Below, piece after piece: positions 52,657 through 62,728 of a DNA stretch of 64,000 nt (position 1 is its first letter; every line of letters starts with the position of its first letter). The DNA is taken from contig CANLNQ010000024.1 of the NCBI GenBank assembly GCA_947492525.1, positions 1 through 64,000 of the forward strand, given 5' to 3'. The translations under genes were made by a program, and so were the position numbers. Under the pieces are notes generated by a model. The model was not told where the DNA came from. It made no database searches and saw only the letters and a list, made by a program, of their open reading frames with translations. Source of the DNA: an uncultured Granulosicoccus sp. GTDB lineage: Bacteria; Pseudomonadota; Gammaproteobacteria; Granulosicoccales; Granulosicoccaceae.

Positions 52657-53562
52657 ATGTCAGAAATCTTGGTTGAATGTCAGCAGCTGGGCAAACGCTA
52701 TGGAAGCGCATCCGCTCTGAATGGGGTAACCCTTGAGCTGACCGCCGGTGACCCGATCGCGCTGGTAGGTCCGAATGGCGCTGGAAAGACCACGCTGATC
52801 AGCCTGATTTGTGGGTTCATCGGCAAAAGCGACGGGCAGATCAAGGTTCTGGGGGAGTCACCCGGTGCGTCTGCCCTGAGTGGGAGGCTGGCGGCGCTGC
52901 CGCAGGATGCCTTGCTCGATCCGCGCCTGAGCGTAGGGCGTCAGTTGAGATTTCTGGCTCGGTTGCAGGGCATGTCGGACAAGCTTGCACGACGCGAAGT
53001 ACAGCGCGTACTGGAGACCGTGGATCTGCGCGATTCCATGAATACTCGGCCGGCTGATCTGAGCCACGGCATGCGCAAGCGTATCGCCATCGCTCAGGCG
53101 CTTTTGGGTTCTCCGGAGCTGGTATTGCTTGACGAGCCAACCGCTGGAATCGATCCACCCAATGCCAGGATGATTCGTGATCTCATTCGCCAGCAGTCGG
53201 CCACCACGACGTTTCTGGTCAGCTCGCACAATCTGGACGAACTGGAGCGATTGTGCAGCACGGTGGTCTATCTGGAGAAGGGGCGACTGGTCAGTGTGGG
53301 GCCAGTGCTCGACGACGCCTCACAGGCCATCATCACCTTGCGTCTGGCAGACGTCGCCGAGAGTGAATTCATGGAAGCGGCGGCCAGTCTGCCCGGAATC
53401 CAGCAGTTGAGCCGTGGTGCCCAGGGTGACTACCTCATTCAGGCAGATGATGATATGCGTGCCAGTCTGTCATTGATGCAATTGCTGAACGACCGGCATT
53501 GGAAATACCGGCTGATGAGTCGTGGCAAGTCGCTGGAAGAGCGCCTCTACGGCAAGACCTGA
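52657..53562 (+). CDS. ABC transporter ATP-binding protein
   Basis: The 301-residue ABC ATPase has Walker A GPNGAGKTTL (about 39-48 counted from ATG 52657), a Q-loop in LPQDALLDPRLSV, the signature LSHGMRKRIAIAQALL (with H in place of the usual G of LSGG), Walker B LVLLDEPTAGIDP and an H-loop LVSSHNLDELE. A GTG at 52642 would add five residues. The C-terminal 80 residues resemble those of exporter ATPases paired with ABC-2 permeases. The likely partner is the permease at 49774. No target is identified. Confidence 0.88.
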   Translation: MSEILVECQQLGKRYGSASALNGVTLELTAGDPIALVGPNGAGKTTLISLICGFIGKSDGQIKVLGESPGASALSGRLAALPQDALLDPRLSVGRQLRFLARLQGMSDKLARREVQRVLETVDLRDSMNTRPADLSHGMRKRIAIAQALLGSPELVLLDEPTAGIDPPNARMIRDLIRQQSATTTFLVSSHNLDELERLCSTVVYLEKGRLVSVGPVLDDASQAIITLRLADVAESEFMEAAASLPGIQQLSRGAQGDYLIQADDDMRASLSLMQLLNDRHWKYRLMSRGKSLEERLYGKT

Positions 53563-53575
53563 GCGGCCTGGCTGT

Positions 53576-53595
53576 GTGCCGGCTCAGGCCGGCAC
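53576..53595. terminator. Hairpin between convergent genes
   Basis: GTGCCGGC, loop TCAG, then GCCGGCAC: a perfect 8-bp GC-rich stem. The loop and right arm overlap the last codons and stop of the hydrolase-OsmC gene on the minus strand. It may terminate the ABC ATPase transcript. Confidence 0.5.
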
Positions 53596-54810
53596 TTCTC
53601 GCGTCTTGATGGACAGATTGTGCGTCAGGGTGCGATGCACAGGGCACTTGTCCGCGATCGCCATCAGGCGTGCGCGTTGATCCTCGTCGAGATCGCCGTG
53701 CAGCACGATATCGCGATCGATGACATCGATCTGCATGGGCTTGTCTTCACAGCCTTCGCAATCCTTTAGATGCTCCCGACTGTGTCGCAGTGTCACGTCG
53801 ACGTTGTCCAGGGGCCATTTCTTGCGGGCGGCATACATTCTGATGGTCATGGCGGTGCAGGTACCAACCGATGCCAGCAGATGTTCGTAAGGATCCGGGC
53901 CTGCATTGTTACCACCGACTGACGAGGGTTCGTCCGCTATCCACTGATGATCATCGCTATAGACATCGAGCATGAACTTGCGATTGCGTTCACTGATGCC
54001 GACTTCGCCCTTGCTGATGCCGGGGCGGGCACTGGCGTTTGCATCACTGGCAACACGAACCTGGCGCAGAGCCCAGGCTGCGATCATGTCTGCCACGTAT
54101 TCTGCATCCTCTGCACGGGTCAGCAGATGATCGGCCTTGTCCAGACTGATGAAGCTCTTGGGGTGACGTGCAGCCTTGTAGATACGCTCGGCTTCGGCAA
54201 TGTTCACCGTGGCATCAACCGGGGAATGCATGATCAGCAGCGCCGCCTTGAGCTGGGCAATATGCGCTTCCGAAGTCTGGTTGATGTCATCGAGAAACTG
54301 TTTGCGGATGGTGAACTGACGTCCCGCCAGACTCACCCGGGCTTCGCCATCGCGCTCTATCGTGTCCAGATCACAGGCAAATTGTGCAGAGACATGGCGT
54401 GCATCGCCGGGAGAGCCGATGGTTGCGACCCCCTTGCACTCGGGAATCTCGTGTGCAGCCGAGAGTACGGCGGTGCCTCCCAGGCTATGCCCGATCAGCA
54501 GCGATGGAGGCATGCCTTCCTCGCGCAGATGATTGGCAGCGGCGATCAGGTCCTGCACATTGGAGGAGAAATTGGTATTGGAAAAGTCGCCATCGCTGTT
54601 GCCAAGACCGGTGAAATCGAAACGCATGACTGCATAGCCGCGCTTCACCAGAGCCCGGGAGATGCGCGAGGCTGCCGCGATGTCCTTGCCACAGGTGAAA
54701 CAATGCGCAAACAGGGCCGTGGCAATGGGTGCCTGATCAGGGGTTTCCAGCAAGCCTGCCAGAGCGCTGCCCTGAGAGCCCTGGAATTCGAATTTGCGTC
54801 TGGCTGGCAT
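53584..54810 (-). CDS. Alpha/beta hydrolase fused to OsmC-family peroxidase domain
   Basis: The 408-residue fusion has an alpha/beta hydrolase (about 1-260) with nucleophile Ser 109 in [12 protein letters not shown] and the later acid/His segment [11 protein letters not shown] and [12 protein letters not shown]. It is joined to an OsmC domain (about 270-408). The OsmC cysteines appear in [16 protein letters not shown] and [11 protein letters not shown], the pair used to reduce organic hydroperoxides. The combination is a known bacterial fusion. It might free fatty-acid hydroperoxides from esters and then reduce them, but this is inference. It lies beside tesA on the same strand. Confidence 0.9.
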   Translation of the reverse strand: MPARRKFEFQGSQGSALAGLLETPDQAPIATALFAHCFTCGKDIAAASRISRALVKRGYAVMRFDFTGLGNSDGDFSNTNFSSNVQDLIAAANHLREEGMPPSLLIGHSLGGTAVLSAAHEIPECKGVATIGSPGDARHVSAQFACDLDTIERDGEARVSLAGRQFTIRKQFLDDINQTSEAHIAQLKAALLIMHSPVDATVNIAEAERIYKAARHPKSFISLDKADHLLTRAEDAEYVADMIAAWALRQVRVASDANASARPGISKGEVGISERNRKFMLDVYSDDHQWIADEPSSVGGNNAGPDPYEHLLASVGTCTAMTIRMYAARKKWPLDNVDVTLRHSREHLKDCEGCEDKPMQIDVIDRDIVLHGDLDEDQRARLMAIADKCPVHRTLTHNLSIKTREVPA

Positions 54811-54811
54811 A

Positions 54812-55444
54812 TCAACTGTTTCCTGTAATGAAATTCCTGATCAATGGCAGCACGTGCTCCATGATCAGTGGCTGTGCATCGGCGGATGGGTGGATGCCAT
54901 CTGCCTGGAAATAGTCTCTTTCCGTAGCGATAGGTTCCAGTAGAAAGGGCAACAGGGTGCTGTCCGAGTTCTCCGCCGCCTTGCCAAACGCCTCTGAGAA
55001 CATCTTTCGATAGGCCGGCCCGTAGTTGCTGGGAATCATCATGCCGGCAATCAGCACATCGGCGCCGCCGTCTTGCGCAATCTTCGCCATGCCTTCCAGA
55101 TTGGCCTGCATGGTGGCTGGCTGATAGCCGCGCAGACCATCGTTGCCCCCCAGCTCTATCACCAGCAGATCGGGTTCGAAACGTTCCATGGCGTCTGGCA
55201 GGCGGCGCAGGCCTCCGGCCGTGGTGTCACCGCTGATGCTGGCGTTGACGATCTGCACGTCGAGCCCTTCCTCGACCAGGGTCTGTTCAGCCAGATGCAC
55301 CCAGCCATCCTCTTCCGGCAAGCCGTAGGCTGCGCCGATGCTGTCCCCCATGACCAGGACAGTGTAGGTATCGGCGCGCACCGAGAATGCGGCGAGAAAG
55401 GCCCCCAGCAGGAGCGTGGTTCGAAGCAGTGCAATCATTTTCAT
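54812..55444 (-). CDS. tesA: Acyl-CoA thioesterase I / GDSL arylesterase (TesA)
   Basis: The 210-residue exported SGNH hydrolase has a signal peptide to about residue 23. Block I is [13 protein letters not shown] with Ser 35, block [14 protein letters not shown], block [16 protein letters not shown], and block [11 protein letters not shown] with the catalytic Asp and His. TesA acts in the periplasm as a thioesterase, esterase and lysophospholipase. It is divergent from ybbA-ybbP, the same arrangement as in many gammaproteobacteria. Confidence 0.93.
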   Translation of the reverse strand: MKMIALLRTTLLLGAFLAAFSVRADTYTVLVMGDSIGAAYGLPEEDGWVHLAEQTLVEEGLDVQIVNASISGDTTAGGLRRLPDAMERFEPDLLVIELGGNDGLRGYQPATMQANLEGMAKIAQDGGADVLIAGMMIPSNYGPAYRKMFSEAFGKAAENSDSTLLPFLLEPIATERDYFQADGIHPSADAQPLIMEHVLPLIRNFITGNS

Positions 55445-55530
55445 AACTTGAGCATCCTGAAACTATCCCCATTATCCGCGTTTCAACGCTGGCATGAAGT
55501 TCTGCCGGCAATCACCTCGAGTGAGAGCGC

Positions 55531-56268
55531 ATGAACAGTCCGACTCCCGCAGGCATCAATAGTGCCGCAGGCGCCAGTAATGCTGCGTCCGCAAACCCGG
55601 AAGCTGTACTCAGCGGAACCCAGATCGCCAAGCGTGTCAGTGGCCCCGAGGGTGAACTTACTATCCTGCACCAGTTGGACATCGAGGTACACTCGGGTGA
55701 AGCGGTTGCCATCGTGGGCCCGTCCGGATCCGGCAAGTCGACGCTGCTGGGCATACTGGCGGGTCTGGATACACCCAGTGAAGGACAGGTGGAATTGCTG
55801 CACCAGCCCTTGTCGTCCATGGATGAAGATGCGCGAGCACGCCTGCGAGCCGGTCAGGTCGGCTTTGTATTCCAGAGCTTCCAGTTGCTGCCGGGACTGA
55901 CAGCCCTCGAGAATGTCATGTTGCCACTGGAATTGACGGGAGAGGCTGATGCGGCTGATCGAGCCCGCGCCATGCTCGAAAAGGTCGGGCTGCAACATCG
56001 TTCCGGTCATCAGCCCTTGCAGCTGTCCGGTGGTGAGCAGCAGCGTGTGGCGCTGGCGCGTGCCTTCGTCTCGGAACCGGCTCTGCTGTTCGCCGATGAA
56101 CCCACGGGCAACCTGGACAGTGAAACCGGCGGCAAGGTCATCGAACTGATGTTCTCCCTGACCCGCCAGCAGGGTGCGGCGGTGGTTTTGGTCACGCATG
56201 ACGACAATCTGGCTGCGCGTTGCGACCGTATTCTGCGTATGGGTAATGGCAGGTTGGAAGCCTTGTGA
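55531..56268 (+). CDS. ybbA: ABC transporter ATP-binding protein YbbA
   Basis: The 245-residue ATPase of the LolD/MacB class has Walker A VGPSGSGKSTLLG (about 66-78), signature LSGGEQQRVALARAF, Walker B LLFADEPTGNLD and H-loop VLVTHDDNLA. The N-terminal 30 residues are Ala/Asn-rich and variable. Its stop overlaps the start of ybbP by four bases. With YbbP it forms an ABC module next to tesA. Confidence 0.93.
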   Translation: MNSPTPAGINSAAGASNAASANPEAVLSGTQIAKRVSGPEGELTILHQLDIEVHSGEAVAIVGPSGSGKSTLLGILAGLDTPSEGQVELLHQPLSSMDEDARARLRAGQVGFVFQSFQLLPGLTALENVMLPLELTGEADAADRARAMLEKVGLQHRSGHQPLQLSGGEQQRVALARAFVSEPALLFADEPTGNLDSETGGKVIELMFSLTRQQGAAVVLVTHDDNLAARCDRILRMGNGRLEAL

Positions 56269-58826
56269 GTATCGCTACATCGATAGACGCCTCGAACAAC
56301 GCTGCACCGCAGGCGGTGCGACCGGCCGCTGGCTGGTGGCGTCAGTTCCGGTTTGCATTGCGCTCGCTGGGGCGGGATCTGCGCGCTGGTGAATTGCGGG
56401 TACTGGCTCTGGCGCTGTTGATCGCAGTCGCTTCGGTGACCGCCGTCGGCTTCTTCACTGATCGCATCGGACGGGCCGTGGAGCGACAGGCCAGTGATGT
56501 ACTGGCCGCTGATCTGATCGCCACATCGGGTTTTCCACTGCCCGAACAATTACTTGCCGATGTGGCGCAGAGTGGTCTGCAGACCTCGCAACATGTGCGT
56601 TTCCCCAGTGTGGTGATCAACGAACGCAACGAATCCCAGCTGGTTGCCATGAAGGCGGTCTCCGAGGGTTATCCCTTGCGCGGTCGCTTGCAGCTGGCCA
56701 GTATCGCTGATCCGGCAACGGTCCTGCCGCAGGAGCGGGGCGTGCCGGAACCGGGAACCGTCTGGGTCGACAGTCAGTTGAGGGCTGCCCTGGCACTGGA
56801 GCCCGGTGATACGCTGACGCTGGGCATGGCTGATTTCACGGTCGACAAGGTCCTGCTGTACGAGCCGGATCGTGGCGAGAATGCCTTCGAGTTCGCGCCA
56901 CGCGTCATGATCAATCTGCAGGATCTCGAGTCGGCGGGTCTGCTGGTGGAAGGCAGCCGCGCCCGCTATACCCTGCTCATGGCTGGAGAACCCGCTGCGG
57001 TCGAGCAGGCGCGTGACCAGCTGGAAGCCGATTACACGAGCGAGGTTCGTGTTCAGGGCGTTCGCGATGGCAGCCCGCAGATGAAGCGGGCGCTTGATCG
57101 GGCGCAGCGTTTTCTGGGGTTGGCCTCGGTGGTTACCGTGTTGCTGGCAGGCGCCGCCATTGCGCTCGCCGTGCGTCACTTCGCGCTGCGTCAGGCCGAT
57201 GCCAGTGCGGTCATGCGAACACTGGGTGCCACGCGCTCGGAAGTCATTGTCTGGCTGTGTACGCGACTGGCTCTGATCGCACTGGTTGCCTCCGCGATCG
57301 GCATTGCCGTCGGCTGGTTTGCCCAGCTGATCCTAGCGAATCTGCTGCAGGGCTGGTTCGGTCTGGACCTGCCGGCACCCGGATTCATGCCACCGCTGAT
57401 CGGCACCCTGACAGCCTTTATCGCGCTGGCGGGTTTCGGCTTGCTGCCGATCATCCAGGCAGGTCGCGTCAATGTCATGCGGGTACTGCAGCGAGACTAC
57501 AGTGGCATGAACACGAGCACCGTCGTGACCGGACTGCTGGGGCTACTTGCCACCTTTCTGGTGGTGTTGCTGCTGTCGCGCGATTTCCTGCTCAGCGCCA
57601 TTGTGGTTCTGGGGGTGGTTGCCATGCTTTGCCTCTTTGCCTTTGCCGGACGCTTCATGATCCGCTCGGTCAGAGTCTTGGCCGGTCCGCGTTTTCGACT
57701 CAGCACGGCCGGCTTGCAGCGGCGCTCGGCCAGCAGCATCGTGCAGTTGGCCGCATTTGCCATGGGTATCATGGCCTTGCTGCTGATTGCCATCGTGCGA
57801 GTGGATCTTCTCTCTGCCTGGGAACAGGACCTGCCGGCTGATGCACCCAATGTCTTCGTTCTCAACATTCAGGCCGATCAGGTCGAGGGCCTGGCAGCCG
57901 AGCTGGAGTCCGAGGGAATCGAGACGACCGGTATTCACCCGATGGTTCGTGCGCGTCTGGTTGCGCACAACGGTGAGCCGGTGCTCGATGAAACGTCCGA
58001 TGAGGGCGACGAACGCCGGGCACGGCGTGAATACAATCTGTCCTGGTCCAATACGCTGCCGCAGGAGAACAAGGTGGTTGCCGGCGAATGGTGGGCAAGC
58101 GATGGCAGCGCGCCTCCCTTGCTGTCGATCGAGCAGGAATGGGCCGAAGAACGCGGTTATGCCATCGGCGATACGCTGACCTTCAAGAGTGCAGGGGTCG
58201 AGACAACCGCCACGATAGCCAACTGGCGCGAAGTGGATTGGGAGTCGTTCCAGGTAAATTTCTTTGCCGTCGCCTCTCCGGCAATGCTCCAGGGCATGCC
58301 GGCTACCTATGTCACCAGCTTCCATATCGATGGCGATTTCGTGGCCACCACCACCGATTGGGTGCGTCAGTTTCCGGGCATTGCCACGCTCGATGTTGGT
58401 GCAATCATCACGCGAGTCAAGTCTTTGATGGATCGGGCCTCTTTAGCGGTAGAATATGTCTTCCTGTTCACATTGCTGGCCGGGTTCTGCGTGTTGTTGG
58501 CAGCTGTGCAAAGTAGTCAGGGGGAACGTATTCGCGAGTCCGCTCTGCTGCGTGCTCTGGGTGCTTCACATCGGCAGTTGCGTGAGGCTGTGGTAGCCGA
58601 ATTTGCCATCCTGGGTGCCATCGCGGGCCTGTTGGCCGCCTTGTTCGCTACCATCATTGCGTGGTCCCTGAGTCGGTTTGTGTTCGAACTTCCGTTTCAA
58701 CTGAACGTCTGGTTATGGATTATCGGAGTATCTGGCGGGGCAGTTGGTATTGCCACTGCCGGCTATCTGGCTACACGGCGGGTGTTGTACACACCTCCCA
58801 TCGTGGCGCTGCGCCATACCAACTGA
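56265..58826 (+). CDS. ybbP: ABC transporter permease YbbP (FtsX/MacB fold)
   Basis: The 853-residue membrane protein has about ten helices and two FtsX-like domains. The first helix region is LRVLALALLIAVASVTAVGF (about 45-64), followed by a large periplasmic domain (about 70-275) and a four-helix block containing VTVLLAGAAIALAVRHFALR. A second periplasmic domain lies at about 505-710, and the C-terminal FtsX domain includes LAVEYVFLFTLLAGFCVLLA and VSGGAVGIATAGYLATRRVL. The ATPase partner is YbbA. Its function is poorly known, though a role in moving lipids or other hydrophobic molecules out of the inner membrane fits the TesA neighbour. Confidence 0.92.
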   Translation: MSIATSIDASNNAAPQAVRPAAGWWRQFRFALRSLGRDLRAGELRVLALALLIAVASVTAVGFFTDRIGRAVERQASDVLAADLIATSGFPLPEQLLADVAQSGLQTSQHVRFPSVVINERNESQLVAMKAVSEGYPLRGRLQLASIADPATVLPQERGVPEPGTVWVDSQLRAALALEPGDTLTLGMADFTVDKVLLYEPDRGENAFEFAPRVMINLQDLESAGLLVEGSRARYTLLMAGEPAAVEQARDQLEADYTSEVRVQGVRDGSPQMKRALDRAQRFLGLASVVTVLLAGAAIALAVRHFALRQADASAVMRTLGATRSEVIVWLCTRLALIALVASAIGIAVGWFAQLILANLLQGWFGLDLPAPGFMPPLIGTLTAFIALAGFGLLPIIQAGRVNVMRVLQRDYSGMNTSTVVTGLLGLLATFLVVLLLSRDFLLSAIVVLGVVAMLCLFAFAGRFMIRSVRVLAGPRFRLSTAGLQRRSASSIVQLAAFAMGIMALLLIAIVRVDLLSAWEQDLPADAPNVFVLNIQADQVEGLAAELESEGIETTGIHPMVRARLVAHNGEPVLDETSDEGDERRARREYNLSWSNTLPQENKVVAGEWWASDGSAPPLLSIEQEWAEERGYAIGDTLTFKSAGVETTATIANWREVDWESFQVNFFAVASPAMLQGMPATYVTSFHIDGDFVATTTDWVRQFPGIATLDVGAIITRVKSLMDRASLAVEYVFLFTLLAGFCVLLAAVQSSQGERIRESALLRALGASHRQLREAVVAEFAILGAIAGLLAALFATIIAWSLSRFVFELPFQLNVWLWIIGVSGGAVGIATAGYLATRRVLYTPPIVALRHTN

Positions 58827-58887
58827 CGGCGGTTGCAGAGGCTGAGCCAATGGCCAGCCTCGCTGATGTACGTCGAGGTAACTGGAC

Positions 58888-61044
58888 ATGAAGCATGCCT
58901 TCACGTCGGACGAGAGCGCGTTTGCAACACTTGAGTCCACGAAGGAGTATCTGGCCGAGAACTGTACGCGCAATCAGGCCCTGGTGATCAGGCGCGCTGT
59001 GGAGCATGCCTGGGAACTGTGCGGGCTCAAGAGCTGCTACCCGGACCCGATACACGTGGCGGCCCAGCTCAAGCACATGCGCGCCGATGTGCCCATCCTG
59101 GTCTCGGCTCTGTTCGGCACTGATGTGTCTGCCAGGCACCATTCGATAGATTTCATACGAGAGCATTACGGTCAGGAGATCGCGCAGTTGACCGACAGCG
59201 TGCGCTGGTTGAATGAACTGACCATCAACGATGCCTACGGTTCGGGAGATCAGGCCGAGACATTGCGTCGCATGGTGCTGACCATGGTCGCAGACGTACG
59301 CGTCGTGCTGGTCAAGCTCGCCTACCGTACGCAGCGCCTGTACCTGCTGGTCAAGTCCGGCAGGCCTGAAGTGAGTTATCAGGTGGCCCAGGAAACACTG
59401 AGCATCTACACACCTCTGGCCAATCGCCTGGGTCTGGGCCAGTTGAAGTGGGAGCTGGAAGACGTCGCGTTTCGTATCGTGGAGCCCGATGCCTACAAGC
59501 GCATCGCCAAGGCCCTGGAAGAGAACCGCGCGGCACGGGAAGTCTATATCAAGGATTTTGTTGCCGACCTGTCACATCGCGTCGAGAGTCACGGTATCAA
59601 GGGGGCCTCGGTCTTTGGCAGGCCCAAGCACATCTACAGCATCTGGAAGAAGATGCGAGACAAGCACATCGGCTTTTCCGATCTGTTCGACGTCAGGGCG
59701 GTACGTGTGCTGGTTGACGATGTGCAGCAGTGTTACAGCGTGCTGGGTGTCGCCCACAGCATCTGGCAACCGATCAGCCGTGAGTTCGACGACTACATTG
59801 CCAACCCTAAGGGCAATGGTTATCGCTCACTGCATACTGCGGTCATCGGTCCGCGCGGCAAGCCGGTCGAGATACAGATACGGACGCGGGCGATGGATGA
59901 CGATGCCGAAAACGGCGTTGCAGCGCATTGGGCCTACAAGGAAGGGGCGCCGGTTGATCTGAACCTGCAGAAAGGCATCAATGCGCTGCGGCAGTTGCTC
60001 GATGACAGCGAGGATGAATTCCTGGTTGAAGGCTTTTCGCAGCAGATGGACTCGCAGCGCGTCTATGTGTTCACGCCCAAGGGGGAGGTCATCGACCTGA
60101 GCCGGGGAGCAACACCGCTGGATTTTGCCTATCATATCCATTCCGAGATCGGTCATCGCTGTCGCGGTGCAAAGGTCAATGGACGTATCGTGCCCCTGAC
60201 CTATGCTCTGACCAATGGCGATCAGGTGGAAATCCTGACCACCCGCGAACCGGCGCCGAGTCGTGACTGGTTGAACCGGTCTTTGGGCTATATCAACAGC
60301 AGCCGTGCTCGCAGCAAGGTGCGCGCCTGGTTCAATCAACAGGACCATGACCAGCAGCTGGCAGAAGGGCGAGCCATACTGGATCGTGAGCTGAAGCGCT
60401 ACAAGGCCAGTTCGCTATCCATCGATACGCTGGTCAAGCGGCTGAAGTTCGACAAGCAGAACGATCTGTTCGTGGCGATCGGTCGCAATGATGTCACGGT
60501 GGCGCAGATTGTCGGCGCCATCGATCATCTGGCCGTACCGGTCGAACGTCCGCTGGAGCCGGTCAGTCGGCAACCCAGGGCTCTGGATCCTGCCTCCGGG
60601 GCCATTCACGTGCGCGGCGTGGGCAATCTGCTGACTCAGATCGCACCATGCTGTCAACCGGTACCACCCGACAGCATCATCGGTTTCATCACCCGCGGCA
60701 AGGGTGTGACCATTCACCGCGCCGATTGCGCCAATATCCTGAGTCTGCGCGAATCGGAGCGTGAACGACTGATCGATGTGGAGTGGGGAGATGACGAGGC
60801 CAGTCGCTATCATGTCGATATACATATCACCGCCTACGACCGCCACGGCCTGTTGCGTGACGTATCCACTGTGCTCTCGGCATTGAACGTGGATGTGGTG
60901 TCCGTCAACACCCTCAGCGATCAATCCTCACAGACTGCCGACATGAAGATCGGGGTACATATTGCCAATACGTCGGAACTGACCACCATCATGGACAAGA
61001 TTCGTCAGCTCCGGAACGTACAGGACGTTGAGCGGGTCAGTTAG
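58888..61044 (+). CDS. relA: GTP pyrophosphokinase RelA
   Basis: The 718-residue stringent-response synthetase makes (p)ppGpp from ATP and GTP/GDP on ribosomes with uncharged tRNA. The N-terminal hydrolase-like region (about 30-200) lacks the HD motif, so it is RelA and not SpoT. The synthetase domain has YSIWKKMRDKHIGFSDLFDV (about 250-269), ANPKGNGYRSLHT and VEIQIRTRAMDDDAENGVAA. A TGS domain (RVYVFTPKGEVIDL) and a C-terminal ACT domain complete the usual architecture. The ATG at 58888 is preceded by GAGG. It is 61 bases after ybbP and 18 bases before aroC. Confidence 0.95.
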   Translation: MKHAFTSDESAFATLESTKEYLAENCTRNQALVIRRAVEHAWELCGLKSCYPDPIHVAAQLKHMRADVPILVSALFGTDVSARHHSIDFIREHYGQEIAQLTDSVRWLNELTINDAYGSGDQAETLRRMVLTMVADVRVVLVKLAYRTQRLYLLVKSGRPEVSYQVAQETLSIYTPLANRLGLGQLKWELEDVAFRIVEPDAYKRIAKALEENRAAREVYIKDFVADLSHRVESHGIKGASVFGRPKHIYSIWKKMRDKHIGFSDLFDVRAVRVLVDDVQQCYSVLGVAHSIWQPISREFDDYIANPKGNGYRSLHTAVIGPRGKPVEIQIRTRAMDDDAENGVAAHWAYKEGAPVDLNLQKGINALRQLLDDSEDEFLVEGFSQQMDSQRVYVFTPKGEVIDLSRGATPLDFAYHIHSEIGHRCRGAKVNGRIVPLTYALTNGDQVEILTTREPAPSRDWLNRSLGYINSSRARSKVRAWFNQQDHDQQLAEGRAILDRELKRYKASSLSIDTLVKRLKFDKQNDLFVAIGRNDVTVAQIVGAIDHLAVPVERPLEPVSRQPRALDPASGAIHVRGVGNLLTQIAPCCQPVPPDSIIGFITRGKGVTIHRADCANILSLRESERERLIDVEWGDDEASRYHVDIHITAYDRHGLLRDVSTVLSALNVDVVSVNTLSDQSSQTADMKIGVHIANTSELTTIMDKIRQLRNVQDVERVS

Positions 61045-61062
61045 CGCGGTATACTCTCGCTC

Positions 61063-62175
61063 ATGGCAGGTAATACTTTTGGCAAGCTCTTCACCGTCTC
61101 AACCTTTGGTGAGAGTCATGGCCCCGCATTGGGTTGTATCGTGGACGGTTGCCCTCCGGGCTTGCCGTTGTCCAGCAGTGATCTGCAGCGAGATCTGGAC
61201 CGGCGCAAGCCGGGCACCAGTCGCTATACCACACAGCGTCGGGAAGCTGATGAGGTGGAGATACTCTCTGGCGTGTTCGAGGGCAAGACCACGGGTACGC
61301 CCATCGGTCTGCTGATTCGCAACACGGATCAGCGCTCGCGTGACTATGACAAGATCAAGGCGCAGTTCCGGCCGGCGCACGCCGACTACACCTATCAGCA
61401 CAAGTACGGGTTTCGCGATTATCGCGGTGGCGGACGATCCTCGGCTCGCGAAACGGCGATGCGCGTGGCTGCCGGTTCGGTTGCCAAGATTGCACTGGCG
61501 CAGCCGTCTCTGGGAGGCGTGAAGATCCGTGGCTATCTGTCGCAACTGGGGCCCATCGAACTGGACCGGTCCGGTTTCGACTGGGACGAGGTGGGGAACA
61601 ATCCCTTCTTCTGGCCCAATGCGGCGCAGGTGCCCGAGCTGGAAGCCTATATGCAGAAGCTGAGCAAGGACGGGGATTCCATCGGTGCCAAGGTCAATGT
61701 CCAGGCTGACAATGTCCCGGTTGGCTGGGGCGAACCGGTGTTCGATCGCCTGGATGCCGATATCGCACATGGCCTGATGAGCATCAATGCGGTCAAGGGT
61801 GTCGAGATCGGGGCGGGGTTTGCCTCGGTGTCTCAGCGCGGTTCCGAACACCGGGACGAGATCACCAGCCAGGGCTTTCTGTCCAATGAGGCTGGCGGGG
61901 TGCTCGGTGGCATTTCCTCGGGGCAGAGCATCACGGCGGCCCTGGCATTGAAGCCGACTTCCAGTCTGCGCCTGCCGGGCAGAAGTGTGGACATCCACGG
62001 TAATGACATTGAAGTGATCACGACCGGGCGACACGACCCTTGCGTGGGAATTCGTGCAACCCCCATCGCCGAAGCCATGTTGGCGCTGGTGCTGGTAGAC
62101 CATGCGCTGCGCCATCGTGCGCAGAATGCCGACGTCAAGCACGATACGCCTGTCATTCCAGCTGCCCGCAGCTAG
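61063..62175 (+). CDS. aroC: Chorismate synthase
   Basis: The 370-residue enzyme makes chorismate from EPSP with reduced FMN, the last step of the common aromatic pathway. The signatures are [19 protein letters not shown] (17-35) at the N-terminus, then [37 protein letters not shown], and the C-terminal [18 protein letters not shown]. Length is normal for bacteria. It lies 18 bases after relA on the same strand and could be read with it. Confidence 0.96.
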   Translation: MAGNTFGKLFTVSTFGESHGPALGCIVDGCPPGLPLSSSDLQRDLDRRKPGTSRYTTQRREADEVEILSGVFEGKTTGTPIGLLIRNTDQRSRDYDKIKAQFRPAHADYTYQHKYGFRDYRGGGRSSARETAMRVAAGSVAKIALAQPSLGGVKIRGYLSQLGPIELDRSGFDWDEVGNNPFFWPNAAQVPELEAYMQKLSKDGDSIGAKVNVQADNVPVGWGEPVFDRLDADIAHGLMSINAVKGVEIGAGFASVSQRGSEHRDEITSQGFLSNEAGGVLGGISSGQSITAALALKPTSSLRLPGRSVDIHGNDIEVITTGRHDPCVGIRATPIAEAMLALVLVDHALRHRAQNADVKHDTPVIPAARS

Positions 62176-62222
62176 GCTGCCGGCGGCAACCATTCATACA
62201 CGATTCAATCGAGAAGGCATCC

Positions 62223-62606
62223 ATGGGCTACAAGGCCGAAGGCAAAGTTGTAAAGATTTTCGACGCGGAGCAGAAGAGCGCTTCGTTTCAGGCGCGCGAG
62301 TTTGTCATCGAGGTGGCAGATGGGCAGTATCCGCAGATGGTGAAATTCCAGCTGGTGCAGGACAAGTGCTCACTGGTCGATGATTACTCCGAAGGCGACG
62401 AGATCGAGGTCGAGTTCGATCTTCGGGGGCGCGAGTGGAATGGCAAGTATTTCACCAATCTGCAGGCATGGCGCATCAACCGTGCCGGTGAAGGTGGTGG
62501 CCAGGGTGGCAATGGCGGTGGGCAGGCTGCTCAGCAAGCGAAGCCACAGGCGTCGGCAGCCACGAGCTCTGCCAGCAGTGACTTCGACGACGACATACCG
62601 TTCTGA
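62223..62606 (+). CDS. DUF3127-like OB-fold protein with SSB-type acidic C-terminus
   Basis: The 127-residue protein starts MGYKAEGKVVKIFDAEQKS at ATG 62223. A longer open frame from 62040 overlaps aroC out of frame and is rejected. Residues 1-82 match the beta-rich pattern of DUF3127 (FVIEVADGQYPQMVKFQLVQ, DEIEVEFDLRGREWNGKYF). Residues 83-118 are a Gly/Gln/Ala-rich disordered linker, and the protein ends SDFDDDIPF, the acidic tip used by single-stranded-DNA-binding proteins to recruit partners. It may bind DNA or another polymer and recruit SSB-binding enzymes; this is inference. It lies 47 bases after aroC. Confidence 0.82.
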   Translation: MGYKAEGKVVKIFDAEQKSASFQAREFVIEVADGQYPQMVKFQLVQDKCSLVDDYSEGDEIEVEFDLRGREWNGKYFTNLQAWRINRAGEGGGQGGNGGGQAAQQAKPQASAATSSASSDFDDDIPF

Positions 62607-62728
62607 TCAGACAATCACCCTTGCCGCTAACCGGATCCGTCATCTGATGAGGTTCCGGCAACCAGGCAGTACGCCGCGAGCTCAACCGCTCTGTCAGGGC
62701 ATTCCAGGGTACTGGCAGCAGGATCTGA

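Noticed and set aside
62040-62606. 188-codon frame covering the DUF3127 gene
   Set aside because: The extra N-terminal part overlaps the end of aroC out of frame and is basic and low in structure; the ATG at 62223 matches the family start.
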